Source: Nordella sp. HKS 07
GTDB taxonomy: Bacteria > Pseudomonadota > Alphaproteobacteria > Rhizobiales > Aestuariivirgaceae
DNA: 64,000 nt
NCBI RefSeq assembly: GCF_011046735.1
Contig: NZ_CP049258.1
Coordinates: 4,544,001-4,608,000 of the forward strand
Reading direction: 5' to 3'
Shown here: piece after piece, positions 1-7,801 of the stretch
Layout of the letters: each line of letters starts with the position of its first letter
How positions within the stretch are numbered: position 1 is the stretch's first letter
The notes under the pieces: generated by a model
Told to the model about the DNA's origin: nothing
What the model saw: the letters and a program-made list of their open reading frames with translations, nothing else
Databases searched by the model: none
Made by a program: the position numbers and the translations under genes

Positions 1-1
1 G

Positions 2-1147
2 AAGGTGAGGGGATCGAAGCCCATCCACGCGGCCAAGGGCTATTATGACGGGCTCGATGCGCTCATTTCCTTCCATCCATTTTATATGCTGCCTTATTGC
101 AACACTTGCCGGTGGGACACGCATTGCGGGCCATATTATGCGGCAATCTACGAGTTCCTGTGCGAAAGGCCGGAGACATGGCTCGCCGATGCCGTGAAGG
201 GGCCGATCCCGGCGGCGCATACATCGGCCCGCGCCCCCGGCGCCAACGACGCCGTCGTCGCCATGTACACGCTCTCCAAGATGATGCGCGACCACATGCT
301 GCCCCATACCGGCACCTGGGCGCTCAATGAGACGATCCTGGCGAGCGGCCAGGCGACGGCCGATAATCTCGCCGCCCAGATGGCGCAGATATTGTTCGCG
401 GCACGCACCCCCGACCGCGCCATGCTGGAAAACATCTTCGCGGTGCTCGATCGGAATGCGGAGAGTGCCGCGCTCGCTACCCATTGCACGGTGCGCAAGC
501 ACTGGGTATCGAAGTCGCGCCCCGGCCTCGCCAATCACGCCATGGCCGAGATCACCTATCGCAACATGGAGCTGGCCGGCGCGCCGCATTTTGGCGAAGA
601 CGCGATCGAGACGGCGCAGGCGATCCAGAGGGAACTCAAGCTCGAGCCCATGGCGCGGCCTTTCATCGCCGAGATCGAGCAACTCATCCCGCCCGAGGAG
701 GCTGAGCGCAAGATCCGCCAGACGATCCCCACCTGGCAGACGCACTACACCTCGGACGACTACACCGACATGACCTGGCATGCGCCGGCGGTGCGCTTCT
801 ATGTCGGCCGAGCGACGCTCAAGGCGCCGCCGGGTTTCGCCTATCCCGACTGGGTCATGAATGCGTTGGGCGGCATTCCCGCCACCATCGATCCGACGGT
901 AAAGGTGGCGGCGAAAACCATTGCCGGCACAATCCTCGAATTGATGATGGACAAGGCGGCGCTCGAGCGCGCCAAGGCCGAGCATGCCGACCGTCTCGCC
1001 CAAGCGGGCGACGTCAAGCCGTGGTGCGACTATGCGCCGCCGGTCGATTTCCCCTGGCCCGAATATGTCGAAACGCCGCGGGGACGCGAATGGTGGATAC
1101 CGGCGACGGAAGAAGACCGCAGGCTGGAGCGAACATCTCGCGGCTGA
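2..1147 (+). CDS. M20-type amidohydrolase, AbgB-like, C-terminal part
   Basis: The frame is open to the left edge, so the N-terminus, with most of the metal-binding catalytic domain, lies outside the window; about 380 residues are present, and AbgB-type proteins run near 470. The sequence resembles the p-aminobenzoyl-glutamate hydrolase subunit B / M20 amidohydrolase group: the dimerisation insert is followed by the C-terminal part of the catalytic domain with GAPHFGEDAIETA, then DDYTDMTWHAPAVRF and KVAAKTIAGTILELM near the end. The expected role is hydrolysis of an amide such as an aminoacyl or folate-breakdown conjugate in the cytoplasm. The substrate is not decided by what is visible. The GTG at position 5 is probably internal, not the true start. 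Confidence 0.75.
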   Translation, partial: KVRGSKPIHAAKGYYDGLDALISFHPFYMLPYCNTCRWDTHCGPYYAAIYEFLCERPETWLADAVKGPIPAAHTSARAPGANDAVVAMYTLSKMMRDHMLPHTGTWALNETILASGQATADNLAAQMAQILFAARTPDRAMLENIFAVLDRNAESAALATHCTVRKHWVSKSRPGLANHAMAEITYRNMELAGAPHFGEDAIETAQAIQRELKLEPMARPFIAEIEQLIPPEEAERKIRQTIPTWQTHYTSDDYTDMTWHAPAVRFYVGRATLKAPPGFAYPDWVMNALGGIPATIDPTVKVAAKTIAGTILELMMDKAALERAKAEHADRLAQAGDVKPWCDYAPPVDFPWPEYVETPRGREWWIPATEEDRRLERTSRG

Positions 1148-1248
1148 GGACGCGCATATCCTCCGAGAAATTCCGCGACCGTTAGCCGCTGGCGCAATCC
1201 ATATTCGTGCCCATATCAGGGGGCCATATTCGGGGCATGAGGTGCTCC

Positions 1249-1716
1249 ATGCGCAGACTAGTCTTAGAGCTTGCCGCCGCCATCAGCCTGACCGTCGCCG
1301 CCGCCGTCTCCTTCGTGACGGCCGCGCAGGCGAACGGCATGATGGTAACGGGCGCCTTTGCGCGGGCGTCCGCTACGCCGGCCGCCAAGGCCGGAGCGGT
1401 CTACTTCACCATCCGCAATGACGGCGATGTCGCGGACAAGCTCACCGCGGTTCAGACCGACGCTGCGCAGATGGCGATGCTGCATGAGAATGTGGAAGAG
1501 AATGGTGTGGTGAGCATGCGCCATCTGGAAGCGATCACCATCGCGCCCAAGGAAACCGTCGCGCTCGGCCCCAGGAAGACGCATGTGATGCTAACGGGCC
1601 TGAAAGCCCCGCTGAAGAAGGGAGAGCGCCTCACCCTGACGCTCACCTTCGAGAAAGCCGGCACGATCCTTGTAGACGTTCCCGTGGGTGGTGTGGCCGC
1701 CGACGGACCGGAATAA
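1249..1716 (+). CDS. Periplasmic copper chaperone PCu(A)C
   Basis: 155 residues. An N-terminal signal peptide (MRRLVLELAAAISLTVAAAV, then cleavage near AQA-NG) is followed by one PCuAC (DUF461) domain. The expected Cu(I) ligands are visible as MLHENVEENGVVSM and, further on, HVML. The family carries copper in the periplasm and delivers it to the CuA/CuB sites of cytochrome oxidase. The ATG at 1249 is chosen because GAGGTG lies just upstream and the signal peptide then starts normally; an upstream in-frame ATG at 1207 would add fifteen unlikely residues. No Sco or cytochrome oxidase gene is adjacent, so this looks like a stand-alone chaperone gene. Confidence 0.85.
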   Translation: MRRLVLELAAAISLTVAAAVSFVTAAQANGMMVTGAFARASATPAAKAGAVYFTIRNDGDVADKLTAVQTDAAQMAMLHENVEENGVVSMRHLEAITIAPKETVALGPRKTHVMLTGLKAPLKKGERLTLTLTFEKAGTILVDVPVGGVAADGPE

Positions 1717-1720
1717 CCAA

Positions 1721-1779
1721 GAGCATCGGACCGAAAAGTGCGAGGCGATTTTCGGATAGCCCGACGCGCAAACTTAAGC
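1721..1779. repeat. Rhizobial-type palindromic intergenic repeat, copy 1
   Basis: It starts GAGCATCGGACCGAAAAG and continues with GCGATTTTCGGA and a degenerate complement of the first arm. A second copy with the same opening begins at 52308. Such elements with GAAAAGTG/CGGTTTTCGGA cores are common between genes in Rhizobiales. It sits between two converging genes (PCu(A)C and fmt). Confidence 0.6.
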
Positions 1780-1811
1780 GATCGAGCGCTGCAGCCGTTG
1801 GAACGCCCGGT

Positions 1812-2738
1812 CTACCCGACCATCGCGCCCTTGGGCACCGAAAGGCCACGCAGGAATTCCTGGATTCCCATGGCGCTCTTGCCTTCGCGCTGAAGACTCA
1901 CAAGACGTATCGCGCCTTCGCCACAGGCGATGGTGAGCTTGTCGTCGATCACCTCGCCGGGTAGACCGTTACCGTCCACTACTTCGCACAGATGCACTTT
2001 GATGCGGAAGGTCCGACCTTCCTGATCGAGCAGGAACCAGGCGCCGGGAAAGGGCGACAGGCCGTGGATGTGGTTGCGCACCTGGCTGGCCGGTTTTGAG
2101 AAATCGATCTCGCTTTCCGCCTTGTCGATCTTCTTCGCGTATGTGACGCCTTCGTCAGGCTGCGGCCGGCAGTCGAGCCTGCCGGCTTCGAGCTCTTCGA
2201 GCGTCTTTACCATCAGGCTGGCTCCCATATGCATGAGGCTGTCATGCAGACTGCCGGCAGTCGCGCTGACTGTGATGGGGCCGCGGCCGGCGAGACACAT
2301 GGGCCCGGTGTCGAGCCCTTCAGCCATGCGCATGATGGTGACGCCCGTCTCCGCGTCGCCCGCCATGATGGCGCGCTGGATGGGTGCCGCGCCGCGCCAG
2401 CGCGGCAGGAGCGAGGCATGGACGTTGAAGCAACCGAGGCGCGGCGCCTCCAGGATGGGCTTGGGCAGCAGCAGACCGTAGGCGACGACGATCGCCGCAT
2501 CGGGCTCGTGGGCGCGGAATCGCTTCTGCTCGTCCTCGCTTTTCAGGCTTGAGGGGGTATGAACCTCGAGGTCGTGTGTGAGGGCGAAATGATGCACCGG
2601 CGTCAGGCGGTCCGTCATGCCGCGGCCGGCCGGGCGGGGCGGCTGCGAATAGACCGCGACGATTTCGTGGCCGGCTTCGAGGAGGGCGGCGAGCGTGGGC
2701 ACCGCGAAATCCGGCGTGCCCATGAAGACGAGCCGCAA
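1812..2738 (-). CDS. fmt: Methionyl-tRNA formyltransferase
   Basis: 308 residues from a TTG at 2738. It transfers the formyl group from 10-formyl-THF to Met-tRNA(fMet) in the cytoplasm. Seen are the N-terminal RLVFMGTPDFAVPTL strand, the catalytic core VNVHASLLPRWRGAAPIQ-like segment (FNVHASLLPRWRGAAPIQ), the GVTIMRMAEGLDTG loop and the C-terminal OB-like domain with GLSPFPGAW. The TTG is preferred because it begins the conserved fold and has GGAG eight bases upstream; an in-frame TTG at 2762 would overlap def by 20 bases. It lies four bases after def, the usual def-fmt operon with def first, so initiator formylation and removal are co-expressed. Confidence 0.95.
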   Translation of the reverse strand: MRLVFMGTPDFAVPTLAALLEAGHEIVAVYSQPPRPAGRGMTDRLTPVHHFALTHDLEVHTPSSLKSEDEQKRFRAHEPDAAIVVAYGLLLPKPILEAPRLGCFNVHASLLPRWRGAAPIQRAIMAGDAETGVTIMRMAEGLDTGPMCLAGRGPITVSATAGSLHDSLMHMGASLMVKTLEELEAGRLDCRPQPDEGVTYAKKIDKAESEIDFSKPASQVRNHIHGLSPFPGAWFLLDQEGRTFRIKVHLCEVVDGNGLPGEVIDDKLTIACGEGAIRLVSLQREGKSAMGIQEFLRGLSVPKGAMVG

Positions 2739-2742
2739 AGGG

Positions 2743-3264
2743 TCAGGCTCCGCTGCGCGCAAGCTTCTGCGCCTTGGCGAACTTCCTTACCACCCGGTCG
2801 CGCTTCAGCTTGGAGATGTAGTCTATGAACAGAACGCCGTTCAGATGATCGACCTCATGCTGCACGCAGGTGGCGAGCACGCCGCCGCACTGCATTTCCC
2901 TGGCCTCGCCCTGGCGGTCGAGATAGCGCACCGTGACCTCCTTGGGCCGCGTCACCATGTCGTAGAACTCCGGGATGGACAGGCAGCCTTCCTCATAGTC
3001 CGACTCTTCGTCGCTCGACCAGCTGATCTCGGGATTGACCAGGAACAGCGGCTGCCTCTCCTCGCCTTCCTTCGAGACGTCGATCACCACCACGCGCTGG
3101 GGCACGCCGATCTGGACTGCCGCAAGGCCGATGCCGGGCGCCTCATACATGGTCTCCAGCATGTCATCCATGAGCTTACGCGTCGCCGTATCGACGGTCT
3201 TTACCGGCTTCGAGACGGTCCGGAGCAGGGGATCGGGCAGAATGATAAGGTCGCGCTTGGCCAT
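2743..3264 (-). CDS. def: Peptide deformylase
   Basis: 173 residues, the normal family length. It removes the formyl group from nascent N-terminal methionine. All three signature motifs are present: [10 protein letters not shown] (residues 44-53), EGCLSIP (92-98, metal ligand Cys94) and QHEVDH (135-140, metal ligands His136 and His140 and catalytic Glu137). The ATG start is clear. It is the first gene of a two-gene unit with fmt. Confidence 0.97.
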   Translation of the reverse strand: MAKRDLIILPDPLLRTVSKPVKTVDTATRKLMDDMLETMYEAPGIGLAAVQIGVPQRVVVIDVSKEGEERQPLFLVNPEISWSSDEESDYEEGCLSIPEFYDMVTRPKEVTVRYLDRQGEAREMQCGGVLATCVQHEVDHLNGVLFIDYISKLKRDRVVRKFAKAQKLARSGA

Positions 3265-3324
3265 GCCGTTCAGATAGGCGATGGCCGCGGAGGGGTCAAT
3301 GCGCCGGTTCCAGACCCGTCGAGA

Positions 3325-3348
3325 CCCTTCCCGGCGGGCCGGGAAGGG
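3325..3348 (-). terminator. GC-rich hairpin after the small secreted protein gene
   Basis: A perfect 10-bp inverted repeat (CCCTTCCCGG and CCGGGAAGGG, loop of four) lies between the stop at 3373 and the def start. It lacks a T run, so it may be a weak or Rho-assisted terminator. Confidence 0.45.
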
Positions 3349-3372
3349 CTCTCAAATATAGCTGGTCTACCT

Positions 3373-3666
3373 TTAGGCCGGGCAGCGCTTCACATGCAGC
3401 ATGACATCGGTCTTGATGCAGCCGGCGGGCGCACTCGCCGTCGGCGTGACCTCGGGCTCGGCCGCCGTCGGTGTGACGGTCGGCTTGGCCGCCGCCGCCC
3501 CGCTGGCAAAGGTGACGCCGGCCGGGCAGCGCTTCACATGCAACGTCACATCGGTGACGATGCAGCCTTCAGCCGCCACCGCCTTGGAGGACTGGGCTAT
3601 TACACCGGTCTGCAGCAGGATGGCTGCCGCTCCGGCGGCAAAAATTCCGAGAAGGGAGAGCTTCAT
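3373..3666 (-). CDS. Small secreted protein with a duplicated Cys motif
   Basis: 97 residues. A signal peptide (MKLSLLGIFAAGAAAILLQTG) leads to a mature part containing two near-identical modules, GCIVTDVTLHVKRCPAG and GCIKTDVMLHVKRCPA. They are joined by about 30 residues rich in Ala, Pro and Thr. The second module ends exactly at the C-terminus. Each module has two cysteines about twelve residues apart, which could pair in the periplasm. The ATG at 3666 has AGGAG upstream; the longer frame from 3711 adds a basic tail in front of the signal peptide and is unlikely. I do not recognise the family and assign no function. Confidence 0.7.
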   Translation of the reverse strand: MKLSLLGIFAAGAAAILLQTGVIAQSSKAVAAEGCIVTDVTLHVKRCPAGVTFASGAAAAKPTVTPTAAEPEVTPTASAPAGCIKTDVMLHVKRCPA

Positions 3667-3792
3667 GGCTTTTCTCCTGTTGATTGGCTCTTTACGCGGC
3701 CGCACTGACACCAGGATAGCAGGGGCATATGACCTGGAGTCAACGGAGATTCTGACAGACTTGCCTTTTGCTCGATCAGGCCCGATATAGGC

Positions 3793-3894
3793 GGCGGGAG
3801 GTTGGCGGCGGACGTGTCGCTCGCCAACCGGGTCAGGTCCGGAAGGAAGCAGCCCTAACGAGTTTGGTACGGGTTGCCCGTCCAGCCTCCCGCC
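3793..3894 (+). ncRNA. ffs: Small signal recognition particle RNA (4.5S type)
   Basis: About 102 nt. The universally conserved SRP domain IV sequence is present: GGTCAGGTCC GGAAGGAAGC AGCCCTAAC, with the GGAA tetraloop and the asymmetric AGCA loop. The ends form a perfect 9-bp stem (GGCGGGAGG at 3793-3801 with its complement at 3886-3894). It pairs with Ffh for co-translational targeting of membrane proteins. The position just upstream of dnaX is typical of alphaproteobacteria. Confidence 0.93.
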
Positions 3895-3956
3895 TCAGGC
3901 GCTTTCTGTAGCGCTTGAGACATATACGCCCTTGGAACAGACCGGCAGGCTCGCCA

Positions 3957-5669
3957 GTGACCGAAGAAGCAAGCGGCGCGAGCGCCCACGGTTATCGCGT
4001 TCTCGCCCGTAAATACCGACCGCGGACCTTCGCCGATCTGATCGGCCAGGAGGCGGTCGTGCGCACTCTCTCCAACGCCTTCGCCACCGGCCGTATCGCC
4101 CAGGCCTATATGCTGACCGGCGTGCGCGGCGTCGGCAAGACGACCACGGCGCGCCTCATCGCCCGTGCCCTCAACTATCCCGGCGGCCCTTCGGTCGACA
4201 TGCCGGAGGTGACGCCCGATTGCGAGGCGATTCTCGAATCGCGCCATATCGACGTGATCGAGATGGACGCCGCCTCCAATACCGGTGTTGACGACGTGCG
4301 CGAGATCATCGAGGGCGTGCGCTATGCCCCGATCCAGGCGCGTTACAAGGTCTATATCATCGACGAAGTCCACATGCTGTCGAAGAACGCCTTCAACGCG
4401 TTGCTGAAGACGCTGGAGGAACCGCCGCCGCATGTGAAGTTCATCTTCGCCACGACCGAGATCCGCAAAGTCCCGGTCACCATCCTGTCGCGCTGCCAGC
4501 GCTTCGATTTGCGCCGCATGGATGCCGAGGTGCTGATGCAGCTCTTCGGCAAGGTGGCCAAGGCGGAAGCCGTGACCATCGAGGACGATGCCCTGCGCAT
4601 GATCGCGCGCGCCGCCGAGGGCTCGGCGCGCGATGGCCTGTCGCTGCTCGACCAGGCCATCGCCTATGGCAGCGAGACCGTAAAGGCGGCCGAAGTCGGT
4701 GCCATGCTGGGCCTCATCGACCGCACCCGCGTCATCGAGCTGTTCGACGCCGTCATGGCCGGTGATGCGGCCACCGCGATCAAGGAGATCGAGACACAGC
4801 ACCAGGCGGGTGGGGACCCCCACACGATATTGAGCGACCTCGCCGACTATGTGCACTGGGTGACGCGCCTGAAAGTCGCACCGAAGGCGGCAGGTGATGT
4901 CTCGCGCAGCGAGACCGAGCGCCAGCGCGGCCAGGAGCATGCGGCCAAGATTTCCATGCCGCATCTGACGCGCGCCTGGCAGATGCTCCTCAAGGGCCTG
5001 AAAGAGATCGAGCTTCACTCCGACCAGCTGATGGCGGCGGAGATGGTGTTGATCCGGCTGGCCTATGCCGCGAGCCTGCCCACCGGCGAGGACCTGGTGA
5101 AACTCGCGCGCGAAGGATCGCCTGCACCGCGCGAGCAGCGCTCAAGCCCGCGCCAGGAGCGCGAGGATGGGCCGCCGCCGGTCGAGAACGGCCAACTTGC
5201 GGTCGCCTCCGACCCCGCCAATGAGCGCCCGCAGGAGCGTAGTGTCGAGACGAGGCCCTTCGCGCATCTAAGCGATATCGCGGCCTATGTCGGCGAGAAG
5301 CGCGACATCAGGCTCAAGAACCAGATCGAGAATCTCATGCGGCATATCCGCGTGAGCCCGGGCCAGATCGAGGTGGCGCTCGAAGCTTCGGCGCCGCCTG
5401 GGCTCGTCAATGAGCTTGGCCGCAAGCTCAACGAATGGACGGGGCAGCGCTGGATGGTGCTGGTGGCGCGCGACGGCGGAGAGAAGCCGCTCGCAGAGCA
5501 GCGCCGGGACAAGAAGGACACGATCTATCGCGAAACGCGCGAGCATCCCGATGTCCAGGCGATCCTCCAGCGATTCCCCGGCGCCGAAATCGTCGATGTG
5601 CGCGACTTCGACAGCGCCGCGACCCCGGTGGACGACATGCAAACGGAAAAGGACTTGGACGACCGATGA
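3957..5669 (+). CDS. dnaX: DNA polymerase III subunit gamma/tau
   Basis: 570 residues from the GTG at 3957. It is the clamp-loader ATPase of the replicative polymerase. Seen: ARKYRPRTFADLIGQ at the start, Walker A GVRGVGKTTTARL, Walker B YIIDEVHMLS, sensor/arginine-finger region ATTEIRKVPVTILSRCQRF, then domain III and a tau-like C-terminal part. The zinc-binding module that follows Walker A in most bacteria is degenerate: only one cysteine (PDCEAI) remains of the usual four. I recall this as a Rhizobiales trait. It follows the SRP RNA and overlaps ybaB by four bases. Confidence 0.95.
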   Translation: MTEEASGASAHGYRVLARKYRPRTFADLIGQEAVVRTLSNAFATGRIAQAYMLTGVRGVGKTTTARLIARALNYPGGPSVDMPEVTPDCEAILESRHIDVIEMDAASNTGVDDVREIIEGVRYAPIQARYKVYIIDEVHMLSKNAFNALLKTLEEPPPHVKFIFATTEIRKVPVTILSRCQRFDLRRMDAEVLMQLFGKVAKAEAVTIEDDALRMIARAAEGSARDGLSLLDQAIAYGSETVKAAEVGAMLGLIDRTRVIELFDAVMAGDAATAIKEIETQHQAGGDPHTILSDLADYVHWVTRLKVAPKAAGDVSRSETERQRGQEHAAKISMPHLTRAWQMLLKGLKEIELHSDQLMAAEMVLIRLAYAASLPTGEDLVKLAREGSPAPREQRSSPRQEREDGPPPVENGQLAVASDPANERPQERSVETRPFAHLSDIAAYVGEKRDIRLKNQIENLMRHIRVSPGQIEVALEASAPPGLVNELGRKLNEWTGQRWMVLVARDGGEKPLAEQRRDKKDTIYRETREHPDVQAILQRFPGAEIVDVRDFDSAATPVDDMQTEKDLDDR

Positions 5670-5989
5670 AGAACCTCAGCGCCATGATGAAGCAGGTGCA
5701 GGAGATGCAGAGCCGCATGCAGGATATGCAGACCAAGCTCGGTCAGCTGGCGGTGACCGGCCAGTCGGGCGGTGGCCTGGTCAAAGTGACGCTCAACGGC
5801 AAGGGCGTGCTTACCGGCGCCGACATCGATCCGAGCCTGCTCAAGCCCGAAGAAAAGGAAATCCTCGAGGATCTGATCGTAGCCGCGCATGCCGACGCCA
5901 AGAACAGGGTCGAGCAGATGGTCGCAGAGGAGATGAAGTCGATCACCGGCGGCCTGCCGCTGCCGCCCGGTTTCCAGCTTCCCTTCTGA
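5666..5989 (+). CDS. ybaB: YbaB/EbfC nucleoid-associated protein
   Basis: 107 residues. The YbaB family forms small homodimers that bind DNA and lies between dnaX and recR in most bacteria. Seen: amphipathic N-terminal helix [20 protein letters not shown], the [13 protein letters not shown] strand, the [23 protein letters not shown] helix and the glycine/proline-rich [12 protein letters not shown] end. The start ATG overlaps the dnaX stop (ATGA), which implies translational coupling. Confidence 0.95.
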   Translation: MKNLSAMMKQVQEMQSRMQDMQTKLGQLAVTGQSGGGLVKVTLNGKGVLTGADIDPSLLKPEEKEILEDLIVAAHADAKNRVEQMVAEEMKSITGGLPLPPGFQLPF

Positions 5990-5996
5990 TCTGTTC

Positions 5997-6599
5997 ATGC
6001 GGCGCACCACCGGCCCCGAGATCGAACGCCTTATCCAGGTCCTGGCCAAGTTGCCGGGGCTGGGACCGCGCTCGGCCCGGCGCGCCGCTTTGCATCTGAT
6101 CAAGAACCGCGAGAAGCTCCTGGTGCCGCTGACCACGGCGATGGAAGAGGCGCGCGACAAAGTGACGGTCTGTTCCGACTGCGGCAATGTCGACACCAGC
6201 GATCCCTGCACATTGTGCCGCGATCCGCGCCGCGACCGCAGCGTGATCTGCGTCGTCGAGGAAGTGGGAGACCTATGGGCGCTCGAACGTGCCGGCGCCT
6301 GGAGCGGTCTCTATCATGTTCTGGGCGGCACCTTGTCCGCGGTCGAAGGCATTCGTCCTGAAGACCTCTCCATCGCCCGCCTTGTCGAGCGGGCGGGTCT
6401 TGAGGGTGTCAAGGAAGTGGTGCTCGCGGTCAATGCCACCGTCGAGGGCCAGACGACGGCGCATTACATCATCGACCGGCTGAAGGATCTGAACATCGCC
6501 ACATCCAGGCTCGCCCATGGCGTGCCGGTCGGCGGCGAGCTCGATTATCTCGACGAAGGCACGCTGACCCAGGCGATGCGGGCCAGACGGCCGTTCTAA
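5997..6599 (+). CDS. recR: Recombination mediator protein RecR
   Basis: 200 residues, full length. RecR acts with RecF and RecO to load RecA on gapped DNA. Seen: the helix-hairpin-helix [20 protein letters not shown], a C4 zinc finger (CSDCGN ... CTLCRD), the Toprim domain beginning [15 protein letters not shown] and containing [14 protein letters not shown], and the C-terminal [22 protein letters not shown]. It is seven bases after ybaB, the third gene of the dnaX operon. Confidence 0.97.
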   Translation: MRRTTGPEIERLIQVLAKLPGLGPRSARRAALHLIKNREKLLVPLTTAMEEARDKVTVCSDCGNVDTSDPCTLCRDPRRDRSVICVVEEVGDLWALERAGAWSGLYHVLGGTLSAVEGIRPEDLSIARLVERAGLEGVKEVVLAVNATVEGQTTAHYIIDRLKDLNIATSRLAHGVPVGGELDYLDEGTLTQAMRARRPF

Positions 6600-6612
6600 C
6601 CCCGTTTCGTCT

Positions 6613-6704
6613 TGGCCAGACTTGACCCGGCCATCCAGCCTTGATGTCTCTCATCTGTTTCAATCCAAATACTGGATGGCCGCCTCAAGGGCGGCCATGA
6701 CGAG
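6613..6704. repeat. Palindromic intergenic repeat (GGCCGGGTCAAG type)
   Basis: Two stem-loops follow recR: GGCCAGACTTGACCCGGCC at 6614-6632, and CTGGATGGCCGCCTCAAGG with GCGGCCAT at 6672-6700. Their outer ends are mutually complementary (ATCCAG / CTGGAT), so the whole can fold as one cloverleaf. Elements of this TGGATGGCCGGGTCAAGCC type are dispersed REP-like repeats in alphaproteobacteria. A related short hairpin sits inside the repeat at 52308. Confidence 0.6.
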
Positions 6705-6731
6705 TTGGGAAATCTCCCGATACTGGAGAAC

Positions 6732-7229
6732 TCAAAGGATAGGATAATAGGTGAAGGCTGCCGAATTGGCGCCGGCGGGGCTCAAGAGATTCTCGAGCTT
6801 TTCCAGCGCCCTGGTGATCGCGCTCGGCGGTTCGTCGGGATCGAGCTCGCGTTTCATCTCGACAATGACCTCATTGGCGGCGTCGAGTCGGCGCGCAAGC
6901 AGCGCGCAGACATAGAGCAAAGCCGCCGCGTCCTCTTTGAGCAGTGAGGATGCCTTGGCAACGTGGAATTCGGAACGCTCGATCGCGCGCACATCCGCCG
7001 TGTGAGGCTTGTCGAGGATGAGACCGAGCTCGCCGAATATCGCGCCGGGCTCAGTAATGGTAGCGATCTGCTGGCCATCCCTGACGACCTCAACGGCACC
7101 CTGTCTGAGGATGAACAATTGGCCGGTCGTGGATCCGGCTGCCAGCACTGAATCACCCGGTTCAAAGATCGAAACAGGAAGTGAACCAAGACTTTTCTTG
7201 AACGCCGCCAGATCCGGAATAAACGCCAT
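6732..7229 (-). CDS. Cyclic nucleotide-binding domain protein
   Basis: 165 residues. One CNBD fills residues 12-110: FEPGDSVLAAGSTTGQLFILRQGAVEVVR, then the phosphate-binding-cassette region EPGAIFGELGLILDKPHTADVRAIERSEF. The canonical Arg-Thr/Ser of a strict cAMP pocket is replaced by PHTADV, so the ligand is uncertain. No helix-turn-helix follows; the C-terminal third is a helical segment (EEDAAALLYVCALLARRLDAANEVIVEMKREL) that may dimerise. It is therefore unlikely to be a Crp-type regulator by itself. It lies 60 bases from the methyltransferase gene, same strand, possibly the same transcript. Confidence 0.8.
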   Translation of the reverse strand: MAFIPDLAAFKKSLGSLPVSIFEPGDSVLAAGSTTGQLFILRQGAVEVVRDGQQIATITEPGAIFGELGLILDKPHTADVRAIERSEFHVAKASSLLKEDAAALLYVCALLARRLDAANEVIVEMKRELDPDEPPSAITRALEKLENLLSPAGANSAAFTYYPIL

Positions 7230-7290
7230 CTTATGGTCCTCTCGTCATCACGCCCGAAGCGCTGATAGGCAGTCTGCGCGTTGTCCCGGT

Positions 7291-7797
7291 TCAACCGGAC
7301 GGCGGCGCCGCTTCCCTGAAGGTTTCTTCTTCCACCCGTATGCGCCAATAGAGTATCGCGGCATTGATGAGAGTGCCGGCAAGCGCGTACCAGAGCATGC
7401 CGAACACCATGGGCAGCACGAAGATTTCCAGGGCCACCACGATATAGTTGGGATGGCGCAGATAGCGGTAGGGGCCGCGCGCCACGAGCGGCTCGCCCGG
7501 CAGCACGATGATGCGCGTCGTCCACCGTTCGCCCAATGCCGCCACCACCCAGCCGCGCATCGCCTCGATGGCGAGGAAGATGAAGAGCCAGACCCAGTTG
7601 ACGGGGTTGTCGCGCGCCAGGACCCACAGGCCGATGAGCCAGGCGGCATGGAATACGACGATCACCCAGTAGTGACCGCTGCCCGCTTCATAGGCGCCGC
7701 GCGCCAGGAGCCGCTTGGTGTTGCGCTGGGCGATATTGAGCTCGACCAGGCGCTGCACGGTGACGAGCGTCAGTATAGCGATATTGAGCCAGATCAC
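7291..7797 (-). CDS. Isoprenylcysteine carboxyl methyltransferase-type membrane methyltransferase
   Basis: 168 residues with four to five hydrophobic segments. The SAM-binding signature of the ICMT/NnrU-like family is seen as GPYRYLRHPNYIVV (about residues 109-122), followed by EIFVLPMVFG and a C-terminal RIRVEEETFRE. In bacteria such enzymes next to a type III polyketide synthase methylate the alkylpyrone or alkylresorcinol product (BpsB in Bacillus, SrsB in Streptomyces). Here the GTG start is four bases after the PKS stop, so the same pairing and a lipid-like membrane product are likely. It would act in the inner membrane. Confidence 0.85.
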   Translation of the reverse strand: MIWLNIAILTLVTVQRLVELNIAQRNTKRLLARGAYEAGSGHYWVIVVFHAAWLIGLWVLARDNPVNWVWLFIFLAIEAMRGWVVAALGERWTTRIIVLPGEPLVARGPYRYLRHPNYIVVALEIFVLPMVFGMLWYALAGTLINAAILYWRIRVEEETFREAAPPSG

Positions 7798-7801
7798 GAG
7801 T

